Assembly (NCBI GenBank): GCA_001692895.1 | Contig: KV748185.1 | Span: 1,364,001 to 1,428,000, forward strand | Reading direction: 5' to 3' | DNA length: 64,000 bases | Origin: Cenococcum geophilum 1.58 | Lineage: Eukaryota > Ascomycota > Dothideomycetes > Gloniales > Gloniaceae | In this document: positions 1 through 14,200 of the stretch, piece by piece | Layout: each line of letters starts with the position of its first letter | Position numbering within the stretch: position 1 is the first letter of the stretch | Position numbers and translations under genes: made by a program | The notes under the pieces: model-generated | Seen by the model: only the letters and a program-made list of their open reading frames with translations | Told to the model about the DNA's origin: nothing | The model's database searches: none

Positions 1-3000
1 TATAAGAAGGGGCTAAGTTAGCTATAATAATGGACTAGATAGCCTACGCAGGACTATTCCTAACGGGTTAGGCACTTAAATGGTTTAAACCCTACTTAAT
101 AGAAATATAGACTAACGGAATAACTACTCCTAATTAAGAGGTACGATTTGTGTTTTCTAGCTAGGTAGGATTTGTGGAATAATTAATATAGATATTTAGG
201 GACCTAAAAGTAATAACTATAGTAAAGAGGAAGCTTTAGGACCTAATATAGCGAACTTTAGTAATTAAGTATATAATATAGTTTTAGATATTTATAATAT
301 AGGTTAAATAGAATGATAAGGCGCTTATAGTATAGTATAAATAAGGACTTAAGGCTAAAGTCTAGGACGTAATTATTCTAATAGAAGATGTAGATACCCT
401 AAGGGAATTAATAAATTAAGCGATTAAGATTAATAATAGGATCTTCTAAAGGGAACAGGCTAAGAAAGGCTAGGATAGAGTTTTATAGTTGTATAAAACG
501 TAGAGTACGTAATAACTAAAGCTAAGTTAGAAACTATGGTATAGTATAAAGCTAATAGACCTAAGTAGTACTAAAGAAGCCTATAAGAGATAAAGTAAGA
601 AACTATAAAAACCTAGAGGTTAAGGATCTAGTAATTATAGGACTAAGAAGTAGAGGCTAAACTAGGGATCTTAATAGCAGAAGATGTTTAGGCGGACTCT
701 ATAATAAAGTTAATAGTTTAAAAATAAAGCTTATATAAATTGCGGAAAATAGGGTTACTTTATAAGGGATTATAAAGATAGTTAAAGTTACTATATAATA
801 AAGGGAACTAAACTAATAGTATATAATATATACGTATAGAGGGATAATAGTATACTATAAGGAATAAAAGAGTATTTAATTAAAAGTTTTATGTTTTGTT
901 ATAATAACGTATATCAAATTTATAAAAACGCTAAGTATGGTATAAGCTATTAGTTATAAGAGCTAGAGTTAAAAGGATTTAGAGGAACTAAAGAGTTAAA
1001 TAAAGAATAAGATTAACTCTATAAGCTAGATTAAGATATTATAGTAATATACGGATAATAATTAGTAATAATAATAATAGAGTTAAAGTACTTATTAATT
1101 AATAGCGATAAGGACAGTAAAGGAACTAACTAGGGGTATTTAAACCTTAATAACGTAATAGAAGTAGAGACTAAGACCGCTATAAAGTAAGGTTTAGTAA
1201 CGGGTATTATAACACTATTAGATATAGCGTCCATTGCTTTATAAGATAGAAGGAGTAATATCTAAAGACGATTAAGTAAGTAGACAACTACTAGTGCTAG
1301 CTTACTACTTAATAAAGATAAAAGGCTAAAGGCTTAAGATTCTTATAGTAAGATAAGAGACGACTAAGATTCTTAAGATGAGATAAGGTAAGCTTAAAGA
1401 CCTATAATAGATAGAAACTAATAGAGTAAAGTAGTAGCTTAGTTTAAAGATATATAAATAAGCTTAGGATAAGAATTCCTAATGGTATAAGACTTTTAAG
1501 ATAAGATAAGTAAGATTTAGGACTCTTAAGATAAAATAAGGACACTAGTAAAGCCTAGTTAGACTAAGGCTGGAGCTAAGCTTAAGTTAGAAGTAAGCTT
1601 AGGATTAAAGAATCTAAGGGGTTAAGAATTTGGAGCGTGAATTAGGACACCTATAAGTAAGAGGTAAGGAGCTTCTTTATAGATTAGAAAATTTATAGTA
1701 TAAATAGTGACTAGACTAGGAGATAGATATATAGACCTAGAAGACTTACTAGGGGAATATAATGTTTAGCTTAAAGATTAAAAAGTTAATACTAAGATTA
1801 AGAAGTACGAAGACTTTAAGGATCTACTTATAAGACGCGATGTAAAGGAAACTATAGAGGAATTTAGGGTAAAAATTACCTTATAGTAAGAACAGAAACT
1901 AGATAAGAGATCTAGTATATTAGGACGTATAAAGGATAGAGCGCTAGTATAAAGAATTACTAATAGGCCTAGAGTAGGCATACTAAGGGCTAAATAGCTT
2001 ACTAAATTAGAATAAGAAGAAGATTTAGGGATTCTTACTAGGTTTGAGGAATAATATACTAAAGGCTGTTATAATATAGTAATAAAGAGATATTTCCTTA
2101 TGGACGAGCCGTATATACTTAAGTAGTTATACTAAAAGTGGTATAGGCAATGATATAATAATAAGTGGGAAGATTTCTATATATGGCTGGACGAAAAAGT
2201 TATCTAAGACCACCCGATTATAGAGAAGGCTATAACTTATATTAAGGGGGCCTTAATTATAATATTAAAGGATCTAGAGGAGTAATTAGAGGACTAGAGA
2301 AGCGAAAGATAAATTTTAGTACCTATAAATAAAGTTATAACGCTTAGATTAATATAAAAGAGGTTTAAACTTTAGGATAAAGATAAACCAAGAGTTAACC
2401 TAAGACATTAAGTATATTATATACTATCGTGGATAGTATACGTGGATAATGCGTGTAATATATATAGAGCACTAAAGGATAAAAATTAAAAGTATCTAAT
2501 AAGAATGTATTGGATAACGGATAAGGTAAAGTATTAAAACGCTAAGTATATATATAGTTAGCACCTAGTAGAAGTTTAAGAATAAAGGGACTTAATACTT
2601 TAACCAGGAAGATTCCTTACGGAAGAATGCCTAGATAGATGATAATAGTGGGAATATCTAGAGAATACCTGTTTATAGTATATTAAAGATAAAAAATAAA
2701 CTAAGTATTGGCCTAAGTTGGACTAAGTATAAATAGGATCTAGTAGCTAGTAGTTAGAAAAAGTAGAGGCCTATAAGACTAAAAGAAGCTAGTAATAGAG
2801 CCTTAGACCCTTAAAGGAATTTAAGGATAACATCTAAATTTATAAGTTAAATAGTAAGATTAATAGTTTAAGGCACTAATAGATAGTGGAGTAATAAGGA
2901 ACTATATCTCACTAATAGCAGTTAAAAGAATGGGGTTACTATATAGATAGAAGGAACGTCCTTACTTATTAGTAATAATTTTAGGAGATCTAATAGCCTA

Positions 3001-6000
3001 TAAAGGAGGTATTATTAATCTTAAAATANNACNNATTTAGNTAACNATTAAAGGNANATAAGTTNAGATNTCTTTTAATATATTACTATTAGGGAATAAT
3101 AAGGCAGTATTAGGAATGCCTTAGTTATAGGAATATAATCTAAGGATTAATTAGATTATAGGTTAGGTTGATATTAGGGATACTTAACGCCGTAAGATAT
3201 AATAATAAGCTAAGTTGGTATAGTANTAAGTAGNAGNNACCTATAAAGAAACGGAAAAAGGGCTAAGCTATGTACTAAAAAGATACCATAAGTATGGCAA
3301 GAAACTATGGTTACCTAAGAGTAAAAAGCTGTTAGAGTATATAGTATAGGACTATAAAATAGAATTAGAACTAGGAATAAGTCTAAGGTTTTTTCTAATC
3401 TATAAGCTTACCGAAGAAGAGGGTAGAGTATTAAAAGAGTTTGTCTACGAGAACTTATAAAAGGGATATATTAAACTATTATAGTCATTAGTAGGATATC
3501 TAGTACTGTTTATACTAAAAAAGAATAATAAACTAAGGCTGTATATTAACTATAGATAGTTAAACAGTATTATTAGAAAGGATAAGTATCCTTTACCCTT
3601 AATTAGCGAAATCTAAGATAGGATAGGTAACGCGTAAATCTTTATAAAGATAGATCTAAGATAGGCGTACTATTAGATTAGGATTAAGAAAGGTAATAAA
3701 TAAAAGGCAGCCTTTAGATTAAAGGAAGGACTATATAAACTATTAGTTATATAATTTAGGCTTATAAACGCACTAGCAATATTCTAGAAGCGTATTAACA
3801 ATATATTAGGAGAATATTTGGATAAATTTGTTATAGTATACCTTGATAATATTATTATCTACTTAATAAATAAGGAAGAATATGGAGAATACGTTAAATA
3901 GGTCTTAAAGAGACTATAGGAAGAATAAATGCTAGTAGTAATTAAGAAATGTGAGTTCTTTACTAGGAAGACCAATTTTGTTAAATTTATTATTAAACTA
4001 GGCCAACTTAGTATAGATCTAAAGAAGATTAAGGCTATAGTAAATTGGTAAGAACTAGAGAACGTTACGCAATTAAGATCGTTCTTAGGGTTTTATAATT
4101 ACTATAAAAGGTTTATAGCGTAATAGTTAAAGGATATTAAACTATTTACGCAATTAATAAAGAAAGAAGAACTATAGGTATAGGGAGAGAAATAGTAAGA
4201 ACTCTTTAAAAAAGTTAAAGAGTTGTTTACCTAGGAGCTAGTTCTTAAGATCTATTAACTAGGACTAAAGACGGTTGTAAAAATAGATGTATTAGACTTT
4301 ATACTAGGAGTATATTTTATATAAAAGTATCTAAATAGATAGCATCTAGTAGCATATTATAGTTGGAAGATAACACTATTAGAGTTAAATTATAACATCT
4401 ATAATAAGGAGTTGTTAGGTATAGTTACAGTACTAAAGGAATAAAGAGCATTTTTATAAGGTATAGAGAAACTATTTATAGTTAAAATAAATTATAAGAA
4501 CCTAATAGGATTCCTAATAATAAAGGAGCTTAACTAAAGACAGGTTAAATGGGCAGAGATGTTTATAAAATACTATTTTAAGATTTAGTATACTAAGGGT
4601 ACAGATAACACGTAAGCCAATATATTAAGTTAAAAGGCTAAACTATAGAATGACGATAAGCTATTAGGGGCTTTACTATAAAAAGATATAAATAGACTAA
4701 TTAGGTACAATTATCTAAAAATTATAATAACTTAAGAGAATAAGTTAGAAAAGGTCTACGAGATACTAGAAAGCTTTTAGGTATAAAAAATTCTAGAAGT
4801 ATAGCTAGAAGATCTATAGTTAGATATATACGAAAATTAAGAAGTAAAGTATATCCTAAAAGTATAGCAGAGTAGTTTGTGGAGGACTTTTATAAGGGAC
4901 TAACTTAAGGATATAATAGAGCTATAGGCTTAGTGTTAAGACTTTAAGAGGAGTATATTATTAACGGAATCTAAAGGATAGCTAGAAGAGTTACTAAAGA
5001 GTATTTAGATTATTAAAGGAATAAACTAATGAGGTATAAGCTATATAGAGGGCTATAACCTATTAAAACACTAGAGAGACTATAGGAGTTTATATTATAG
5101 GACTTTATTATTAAGTTACTAAAGTTAAGAGATCTTATTACCGGATAAGATTATAACGTAATCTTAGTAATAGTAGACAAGTTTATAAAGTAGGGATACT
5201 TTATAGCCTATACGGAAGAAATCTTAGTGGAAGATATTACTAGAATTTATGTTAAAGAAGTATTTGTAAGATATAGAGTATTAAGTAAGATTATATTAGA
5301 TAGAGATTTAAAATTTATAGTAGTATTCTAGGAAGTGTTCTTAGCAGAGTAAGAAGTTTAAGTAGTAACTTCTACTGTATATTATTTATAGACAGACGGT
5401 TAAACGGAAAGATTAAACTAGACATTAGAGTAGTATCTAAGGCATTATATTAATTATATATAGAATAATTAGGTATCGCTATTACTAGTTATATAGTTTA
5501 TATATAATGCAACACTATAAAAAGGAATAGGTATATTACTATTTAAGGCGAATTATAGATATAAGCTAAGAATATTATTATTGCTACGTTAAGTAAAGAA
5601 AATAAGTAGTAAAGCTAAGTAAAGAATAAAGGATTTAATAAATCTTTATATAAACCTTACGGAAACAGCTAAGGTGGTATAGTAAAGAATAAAAAAGTAT
5701 TATAATGCTAAGAGATCTAAAGGACTAGATCTTAAGGAGGGAGATAAAGTATAGCTACTACACAAAAATTTTAAAAGTTAATGACTAAGTAAGAAGTTGG
5801 ACTATGTTAAACTAAGACCTTTTAAAATTACATAGAAAATTTTACTAGTTATATTTAAGTTAAACTTACTAGCTAAAATAAAGATCTACCCTATATAGTA
5901 TATCGCGATGCTAGAGCCAGTATATAGGAATATTAAGCTATTAATCTACAAGGCAGACATGTATAGAGGTTAGGAAGAAGATAAATAGTAAGTTTTAAGG

Positions 6001-7307
6001 ATTATTAGTTATAAGAACATTAATAATAAAATATAGTATAAGGTTAAGTAGATAGGCTACACTAAGACTACCTAGGAACTACTAGAAAATTTAAAAAACG
6101 CTATAGGAAAGGTATAGAAGTATTAGAAGAAAATAAGTTAGGTAATATTAATAAAGAGAAATTATTAAAGAATAAGTTACCTAAAGGGGACCTAGGAAGA
6201 GCGACTGCCAAATTACTTAGAGTTGTTTCCTTCTCTATTAGAAGAGAATCTGTTCTTTTATTACTAAGTTCCTATAGACCCTATTCCATAAGTTTCTACT
6301 CCTTAAAATAAACCTTCTTGCGAACTTTCTTAAGATAAATTAACTAAGTGGATGTAGCAAGACGAGAATTAAGAGCCCGTTGTTAAGTATTAGCAGCTTC
6401 TTTTTTAGCATTATATAAGTAATAAAGTTCCGCCAAAGTAACGGATAGCTTATTATTAAGCTTTATAGTAATAAATTAAATATAAGACCCTATAATAAAT
6501 TACTTAGGGAACTTAGAGACTATTAAGAGTTATAGGACGCGTATATTTAGCGTTAGAAATTAAATAAATATCGTAAAACGATTAAATATTTGCTTTAGTG
6601 CACTCTAAGTAAAAAAAGGGTTGCTAAGATAAAGGACTCGCTAACGTAATATAAACTAACCCCTTTTTTAAACAATAAGAATATAGAGATGGTATTACTT
6701 TACTAAGCGATAGTATAGAAGAAACTATACGCGTATAACGAAGAGTTAAAGAAGAAGAAGGTACTTTAGGTATTATAAGTAATAATATTAACCAAATTAA
6801 TTAGATGGATATTATACCTCTAATAAACGACTTAGAGATATTAGGTATCTTTAAGGACGAAGATAAAGAGAAGGGAGATAGTATTACGGACGCTTTAAGT
6901 ACGATATTATGACTACTTAGAGAGGAGTTAAAAGAAGCTAGTTGGTTAATATAAGTACGGTTTAAGATAGAGCCTATAGAACCATGCGATGAGGAATAGT
7001 AAGCGGAGTTATGTAATATAATCTGTGTAATTTATATAATCTATAAGATCTATAATAGAGCGAATAGAGCAAACAGAGCAGACAGAGCAACGACTTTCTT
7101 AGGAGTACNGTTGTNTATTTAAGGACCCTTAGTCCCTACCTANATAGTTCCTTCCTTATAGTAATTCTTAGAATANAATTAGAGTTAATCTNTTAGGCAA
7201 CCACTCCACCAGTTATTATTACGTTGTTAACTNNTNTNNTTGCATTTCCTATACACTTAGCCCATTGATAGAACCCATCGTAGTTCCTGCTACAAGGTTC
7301 CGTTACA
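1..7307 (+). mobile_element. Gypsy LTR retrotransposon, family A copy 1 (5' part outside window)
   Basis: Fossil Gypsy/Ty3 element of the chromodomain-bearing (chromovirus) type. Visible in order: gag tail with a zinc-knuckle-like block near 729-776; reverse transcriptase with the Y-L-D-D region near 3829-3852; RNase H from about 4270; integrase core from about 5100, with the D-G-x-T-E-R-x-N-Q region near 5393-5420; chromodomain-like block near 6027-6080; a purine-rich tract at about 6861-6881; then the 3' LTR. Comparison with copy 2 (27159-35189, opposite strand) shows that position 1 lies roughly 310 bp inside the internal region, so the 5' LTR and gag start are off the window. It is broken throughout by very many RIP-type transitions and is clearly dead. 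Small clusters of N lie at about 3027-3066 and 3225-3238. Superfamily assignment is secure; the family label is local. Confidence 0.93.
6882..7307 (+). repeat. 3' LTR of Gypsy family A copy 1
   Basis: This is the reverse complement match of the two 420-bp LTRs at 27159-27578 and 34770-35189 and of the solo LTR at 8809-9224. It starts directly after the purine-rich tract ending in gggagatag. The short terminal inverted ends (TGTTACA/TGTAACA in the best copy) are eroded here. Several N positions fall inside (about 7109-7233). The partner LTR and the left target duplication are outside the window. Confidence 0.9.
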
Positions 7308-8706
7308 TTAAGGTAAGAAATATTACATTTTTTCTTAGTTTTTCTAATATTTTAGGGCTGGCTTTTAGGGCCACAAAGACGTAGATCTAAGATGTTATAC
7401 CTACCGCATCTAAAATGCAGTATGTTTTCGCGATTTTTCCAATAAAAAAAACCAATTTAACATTTTTTTAGAAAATGCCTCCTAAAGGTAAAATTAATAG
7501 CACTAAGGCGGTTAACAAACTTTCTTATGGCTGTAATTACGAAGTATATTATTAAAAATTCTAATATTAGTAATTTAATTTCTTACTTTACCTAGGAATT
7601 AATTCTGGAGCTATAGTATATAAAGAAGGGCCTTTAGGAGGTAAGAAATCTAGTTTATTTCTTATATATTTTAATAAAACTAACTTTTTTTAGGGAAATT
7701 CTAATCTTAATAAAAATAAATGAATACCTAAGGCATTTGGGAGACATAGGTCTTACTTACTTTCCTTTTTTAAGATTCTTTTTAGTACTTTCTTAGTTAA
7801 AAAGGTATTTAATTCTCGTTTTTTCTAATATGTTTTTTTCTAATACGTTTTTTCCGAGTAAAATTAACTAATTTCTTGGATTTTCCGTTAAAATACTTAA
7901 TATTAATGGTACACAGGTAGCTATATTAAAGAAAGTTTCTAAAATTAAGTCTAAGGGTGGTCTTTAACTAGGTATATAAAATTACTTATTTTTTTTAGAA
8001 TTTACTAATAAATATTACTAGCTTCTTATAAATTTCTAAAAGATTCTAATTTTAATTAGTAGTTGGATATTTCTAAATATTTAGCTTAGAATCTCGGATA
8101 TACCGAGATTATATAGGTTTTTTATCTTTTTTATTTAGTTATAATTTGCCTTGGTTTATCTAAGGAGGATTTCTTAGATTTTCTAAAATTCTTGAAGGAT
8201 TTTCCTATATAATCTGCAAAATACGAGTTCTCTCTCTAGCGTTAAAGGTTATTAAGAATTTTAATACCCCCTTTTATTTTCTTAGATATTCTAATAAACC
8301 TCTCTAGTTTATAGCACTAGTATAGTGCTTAAGTAGTCTCTTAAAATTTAGAGAATTACTTAACTAAAAGTTTTAAATTTCTTTAACTATATTTTATTTA
8401 TATAAAGCTCTATTAAGTAAATATAAGATATATAATAGGGTTATAATTATTTAGCTTTTAAAATTATATTAAATATATAATTATATATAAAGTATCAGTA
8501 TAAAGTATTTTAAAGTATTATAAGAGGCTAGTAAGGCCTCTAACTAAAACATATAGTTAACTAATTAATAGTATTAAATAAAAGTTATAGGTAGTTTAAA
8601 TATAAGACATACTATATATTTAAAAAATAGTTCCTTTTTAACTTTTTTTATTTAAAGATAAATTACTAGTTATTCTCTAGAAGAGAACTAGCTTCTTTTA
8701 TAATCC
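7308..8706. other. AT-rich spacer between Gypsy A and Gypsy B0
   Basis: No element boundaries, LTR or conserved domain are recognisable here. The stretch is very T-rich on the plus strand. It holds an imperfect hairpin at 8090-8110 (stems aatctcgg/ccgagatt) and one possible decayed coding region listed separately. It could be host intergenic DNA or an unrecognised older repeat. Confidence 0.5.
7475..8450 (+). pseudogene. possible decayed coding region, unknown function
   Basis: From an ATG at 7475 the plus strand reads Met-Pro-Pro-Lys-Gly-Lys and continues for about 70 codons with only a few in-frame stops, then with more frequent stops to about 8450. The stops are mainly TAA/TAG, consistent with RIP of CAA/CAG. 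I recognise no domain or homologue. It may be a dead host gene, a transposase remnant, or chance in T-rich sequence. Nothing upstream looks like a clear promoter. Confidence 0.2.
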
Positions 8707-9372
8707 TTTTAAGATACTAGTAAAACCTCTTACCCCTTATCTATTTAACTATAACTTAGCTAATATAGCTTTTAGAAAAAGCCTATTATAAGTATTATAA
8801 TAGTAGAGTGTAATAGAGCCTTATAGCAAGAACTACGGTAAACTCGTTAATAGGCTAGGTATATAGGTAATACAGGAAGTTAACAACGTAATAATAACTA
8901 GTGGAGTAGTTACCTAATAAATTAACTCTAATTATATTCTAAAATTTACTATAAGGAACTATCTAGGTAGGGACTAAGGGTCCTTAAATATACAACCGTA
9001 CTCCTATAAAATCCTTCTTATATATAATATACGTTTTATATATAAGGTATATAAGTTCCTTTTATTCCTCTTGTTTAATACGTAGCATGTTATATAACCT
9101 CGCTTACCATTTCTCGTTATATAGTTCCATGGGTTCCATCCTAGACCGTACTTATATTAACCAACTAGCTTCTTCTAACTCCTCTTTTAGTAGTTATAAC
9201 ATTATACTTAAAGCGTCTATAACATAGAGAACCGTATAAAAACTCTACTTTAAGTAGTATTACTATTCTTCCCCTTCCCTTTCTTTAGCTTTAGATCCTT
9301 TTTAATAAATAATCTAATTATATAGGTATATATATATCCTCTTTACTATTTTAAGAAATATAGTAGCTAATA
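8707..9372 (+). repeat. 5' LTR of Gypsy B0, split by a family A solo LTR
   Basis: The outer parts match the 227-bp 3' LTR at 24393-24619. The left part starts ttttaagatactag, and the right part carries the conserved tract tttagctttagatcc and ends near gtagctaata. Removing the inserted solo LTR and its 5-bp duplication leaves about 245 bp. The end positions are approximate because this copy is heavily mutated. Confidence 0.65.
8809..9224 (-). mobile_element. solo LTR of Gypsy family A
   Basis: A 416-bp match to the family A LTR in the orientation of copy 2. It begins TGTAATAGAGCC and ends TATAACA on the plus strand. It is flanked by a perfect 5-bp target duplication TAGAG (8804-8808 and 9225-9229), so it is a genuine solo LTR left by LTR-LTR recombination and not a fragment. 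It sits inside the 5' LTR of Gypsy B0. Confidence 0.92.
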
Positions 9373-10726
9373 AAGAAGCTATAAAATCTTTAAATACCTC
9401 TAATTATAAAATAGTTACTATTTTAAACCCTTAGGATAAGCTTATAGTAGCTAATACTAAAATTAAACGTCTATAAGAACTACTTAAACCTGGAAATACC
9501 TTTATATCTAGTAATAACTTATTAAATAGACTTACTATAGTCGTTAAGGCGCTAGCCTAATATATAGTATTATTATAGTTAGTAAAGGTTATAGACTTTC
9601 TATTACTTATAGATAAGGCTAACTCTATATTTAATAACTAGATACTTTAATTATAGGATAAGTTTAAAGTTAATATAGACTATTTCCTACTACCTAAGTA
9701 AAAATAGCCTTTATCTTTAGCTATCTTAATAGGAATACCTAAATATACTTATTATCCGCAATATACTTAAGACTTAATAAACCCCTTTCTCTCTAAAAAA
9801 AGGAATAATTAATTACCTATCTTTTATTTATAAGGACCTCTTTAAGGTATAAAACGCCTATTATAATTATAAATGTCTAATAATAAAAACAATAGAGACC
9901 TTTTTTTTAGACCTACTTTTTATACCTAACTAGCTAGGCCTAAATTTCTTAAAAAGAGTTACTACTAGACTACTTTAATAAGCTTAATTTAAACTTATAG
10001 TCGTACTACTAGTTTTTACTACTATATAGATATTAAAAAAACTTATAAACTACTACTTAGCTATTAACTAAGGCCTCTACTAAATTAAGGTATATACTAA
10101 GTAGTTAAAGGCTAGAAATCCCCAAAATTAGACTATAAGTAATATAAGAATAGCTAATAGTATTCTAGTATAATCTAAACTCCTATAGTACCGGTTATAT
10201 AACCTATAGTAATCTAATAAAAAACTATATAATTAATTCTACTATAGGTCTAGGTCCTTAGTAATTAAGGAGCTTACTTCTTATATAGTTATATAAAAAA
10301 ACTACTTTATAAAGGACAACTAAATAAAGATAAAAGTAGATAAGGTTCTATTAATCTAGGAGGATAGTATAAAGTTAAAAAAAGAAAACCCTTAAAGAAA
10401 GGCTTTTATTTAGGGTTAAAAGGGATTAATATATTATTTATTAATCTAGGTTAACTAATTAGTAAAAAAAGCTATACTATTTCTTATACTTTATTCTATA
10501 ATAGATATTAAGTTTTAATATTTACCTTAACTAACTCTAAAGTAAATACCTTTACTTAAATAGTTACCTAGTATAATATACAGCTAACTAACTTTTTAAA
10601 TATACCTATAGAAGAACTACTTAAGCTAGTTCTTATTTATAGATATAATAGATAAATATAATAATCTATTATAACTATATTATATATTTACCTTTATATT
10701 AATAGATAAAGGTAATATAATATCCC
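9373..10726 (+). mobile_element. gag and protease segment of Gypsy B0
   Basis: Collinear with the gag/protease half of B1 read on its minus strand. The match is clearest at 10430-10726, corresponding to B1 about 15000-15330. The upstream part (9373-10430) is a weaker, heavily mutated match in the gag position. It is broken and belongs to the B0 fossil. It is interrupted at 10726 by insert F, and the same reading resumes at 17717. Confidence 0.7.
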
Positions 10727-11012
10727 TAGGCTCTATAAAATTAATTTCTATACCTCTATAAGATAGAGCCTAGAAAGTTAGTAGTACTATTAGCGTTTTA
10801 TTAAGATTATACTAACAAACTCTTAGAGTAAACTTAGAGACGTATATACGGCTATATAGTATTAGCGCTATAATATAGTAGTAGTATAAAGAGTTTTCTT
10901 ACTAGGAGGGTAAGCCCTAGTAGTATTATAGCACTAGTAAAAAGCGGTAGTTATAGTAGATATTATAGTAGACGTAGAGCTTATATAACTCTTACGTAAC
11001 TAGGGGATTATA

Positions 11013-11224
11013 TATTAGCGACTCGGTCAATCGAGGCACAGACACGGCAAGAGAGACGCGTAGGCCTGTACGATTGAATTGTCTATAAATGAGGATTTAA
11101 AGCTAAAGAAAGGAAAGGGGAAGAACGGAAGCACTGCTTAAAGTTATATACAATCCTCCGGTCACGTAACCGCACTTTGCCATTATGTGACAGCAATCTG
11201 CGGTAGTTTGCCAGTGCCGTAATA
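11013..11224 (-). repeat. 3' LTR of B1
   Basis: 212 bp, matching 16669-16880 with differences that are essentially all transitions. Its outer ends have lost the TG/CA dinucleotides, as expected from RIP. Confidence 0.92.
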
Positions 11225-14200
11225 TTACCCCCCCCCTCCGAAAAAGCCTACCCTTAGGCTTTATACGTCTATATTACACTTATAGGGCATTCTTGTCTTT
11301 ATACTCTTCTGGTAGCTTATTATCTTTATTATACTAGTATTCCATCTATTTATCTAGGTATTTTGGTGGTTTAGGTTTATTGGGGTAACAGCTATAAAAC
11401 TTCTAAAGCTTATAGGGATTACCTATAAAGTTCTATATAGGGTACTAAGTGGGGTCTAGGTTATATCCTTTCCAGCTAACACAATACTTTAGCGTTCCCC
11501 TTATAAGTTTATAGGCTAGTATTTCTTTAATTTCCTATTTATTGTCGCCATTAACTTAAATCGGCAGGGGCGGTTCGTTTTTTTATTTAGGCAATAGGTT
11601 ATTTATAGCCTTTTATAGCTTATCTAGTAAGAAAATAGGGTAGATCTTAATTAAATTTAGAAGTTTAACCTTATACAAGTTGCCTACTTTATTAAGAATC
11701 TTATATAGTCCTGCCATTTTATAGTCCAGCTTACAGCTAGGCCGTTCTATCTTCTAGTTCTTTGTTATAACCTAGACTATATCACCTACGGTAAAGTCCG
11801 GCTCGCGTCTATACTTATTTGCCTATTGTTTTATTAATTTTTAGGCCTTTTCTAGGTTTGTATAGGCTACTTTCTAGGCTTCTTCTAAGCGCTTAGTATA
11901 CTATTGGGCTTCCTTATAAGATAGCTTTTTACGTATAGTCTAGGGTCCTTCTAGTCTTTCCCAATTAAAGCTTATATAGGGTAAATAACCTATTTCTAAC
12001 TAAATAGGTGCGAATCCTGTAGAGTTATAGGGTAGGGTTGCCTGGGCGTAGTTTATTAGGGGTAATAGTTTGCCCTAGTTATTTTAGAAGTAGTTAATAA
12101 AGGGCCGGAGTCTTTAGTCTAAGTATTAATTTATAATCTCTATCTAACTGTCTATCTAGGGGTAATAGGCTATAGAAAGCTTTAGCCTAATACCTAAGAT
12201 CTAAGTAAACTCGTTCTAGAAGGCCGATATAAACTATAGCCTATAATTGGATATAATAGTATCTAGTAGTCCGTAAATTCTATAAACGTAGTAGATATAT
12301 AGTTAGGCCGCCTCTTTAGCATTAATATTTTTATAATAGGGAATTAAGAACGGGTGCTTACTAAAGTAGTTAACTAGGATTATAACTATATCGTATCCGT
12401 TATAGTTTAGAGGCAGCTTATAGAAGTTTATAGAGATATACTACTAGGGGCGTTCTAGTATTAGGAGTGGCTTTAATAGTCCTAGGGTCTTATTTTGTGG
12501 AATTATAGACCTATAATAGTTATTATAGTTCCGTATATAGCGGTTAATATCTATAACTATTCTAGGCTAGTAGTAGCGGTCGCTAATAATCCTGCGGATT
12601 TTATTTTTTCTAGGGTAGGCCGTAGAAACCTAGGTATATACTTCGGTAATAAGCCAAGTCCATAAGTTCTGTTTCTCTACTACTACTAGCCGTTTACGGT
12701 ACTTAAGTAGTCCATTTTTAAGGGACCATAGGCTAGTAACGTCCTTTATCTTTTTACGGTACTCTTATAGAGATAGGGCTATACGGTTTGTCTGTAGCAG
12801 TTTATTAATAAGGTTAAGTTCTATAGAGTTAATAGGATATATCTTAGTATCTAGAGAGTCTATACTTAATTCTATCCGTATCTAGGGGTTAAGGCATTTT
12901 AGTTATAGTAGCGTTTAAGATCTTTGCGGCTACCTGGTTATTTAGGTCCTATCTATGCCTTATAAGGGCGTCCGCATGGTTTATAGCGCCTAGCCTATAT
13001 ATAATTAAGAAGTTAAACTAAGATAGGATATCCGCCTATTAAGCCTACCGGGCTGTAAGGGCCTTTATTATTATAAAATATTCTAAGGCCTAGTGATTTA
13101 AAACTACCTAGATAGGTTTAGGGGTCCCTTTTAACTATGCTCGCCAGTACTAAAAGCTAAAAATAATAGCTAGCATTTCTTTGTTGTGGATAGGGTAGTT
13201 TAGCTTAGCGTCTATTATAGTCTTTAAATAGTATATAATAAGGTGCTATTCTCCGTCCGGTTGCTTTTAAAAGAAAACACTAGCTATTATACTATCTAAG
13301 GCATTAGTTTCTAGCATTAAGGGCCGTTTAGGGTTAAAGTAGGCGAGTAGTAGGGCCAAGACTAGCCGTTTTTTAAGCTTATTAAAGGCCTACTTATATA
13401 CAGCGTTAAAGTAAAAGGGCTGGTCTTTTTAGGTAAGGCGGTTAAGAGGCCTAGTAATCTTGCTATAGTCCTTAATAAAGCGTTAGTAGAAGTTATAGAA
13501 ACCTAAGAATAATTATACCCCCTTTACGGTCTATAGGGGTGCCTACTAGGTAATTATAGCCATTTTTTTTAGGTTGGTCTTAATTTTATCTATACTAATA
13601 ATAAACCCTAGGTACTTTATACGCTTAATACTAAACTCTAACTTCTTAATATTAACCTAGAGGCTAGCCTCGCGAAGCTGTTATAGGACTTTATAGACGT
13701 GCTCCTCGTATTTTAGCTTATTCTTAGAGTAGATTATAATATTATTTAGGTAGGCCGTATAGAAGTCGTTAAGGTAGTTAAAGAGTATATTGTTTATATA
13801 CTGCTAGTACATAGCCGGTCCGTTAGTTAGTCTAAAAGGAAGTACCTTATATTTATACGTTCCGTAACAAGTTTAAAATATAGTAAAATCCTTAGACCTA
13901 GGGTCTATCCTAATTTAGTAAAAGGCCTAGCGGATATTAAGCTTTATAAAGACCTTAGCTCTACTTATTCGGGCTAGAGTCTTATTAAGTAGGGGTAGTG
14001 GATAGCGGTCCTTGCGGGTTATATTATTTAGCTTATAGTAGTTAATATAGAAACAGAGTCCTCTATTTAGCTTTTTGGTAAAGAGAATAGGTAAGTTAAA
14101 AGGGGCTTAACTAGGCTTAATAAAGCCTTTATCTAGGTTATTAATAAGGTGCTGCTTTATAGCCTATAATTCGGCAGTAGACTGTTAGTAAAGGGGGCTA

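Noticed and set aside
1778-1981. Minus-strand ORF near the left edge
   Set aside because: Antisense to Gypsy A copy 1.
10726-10773. Helitron 3' end, because of a hairpin near CTAG
   Set aside because: The loop is 26 nt, CTAG is within the stem, and the insert has an 8-bp duplication that Helitrons do not make.
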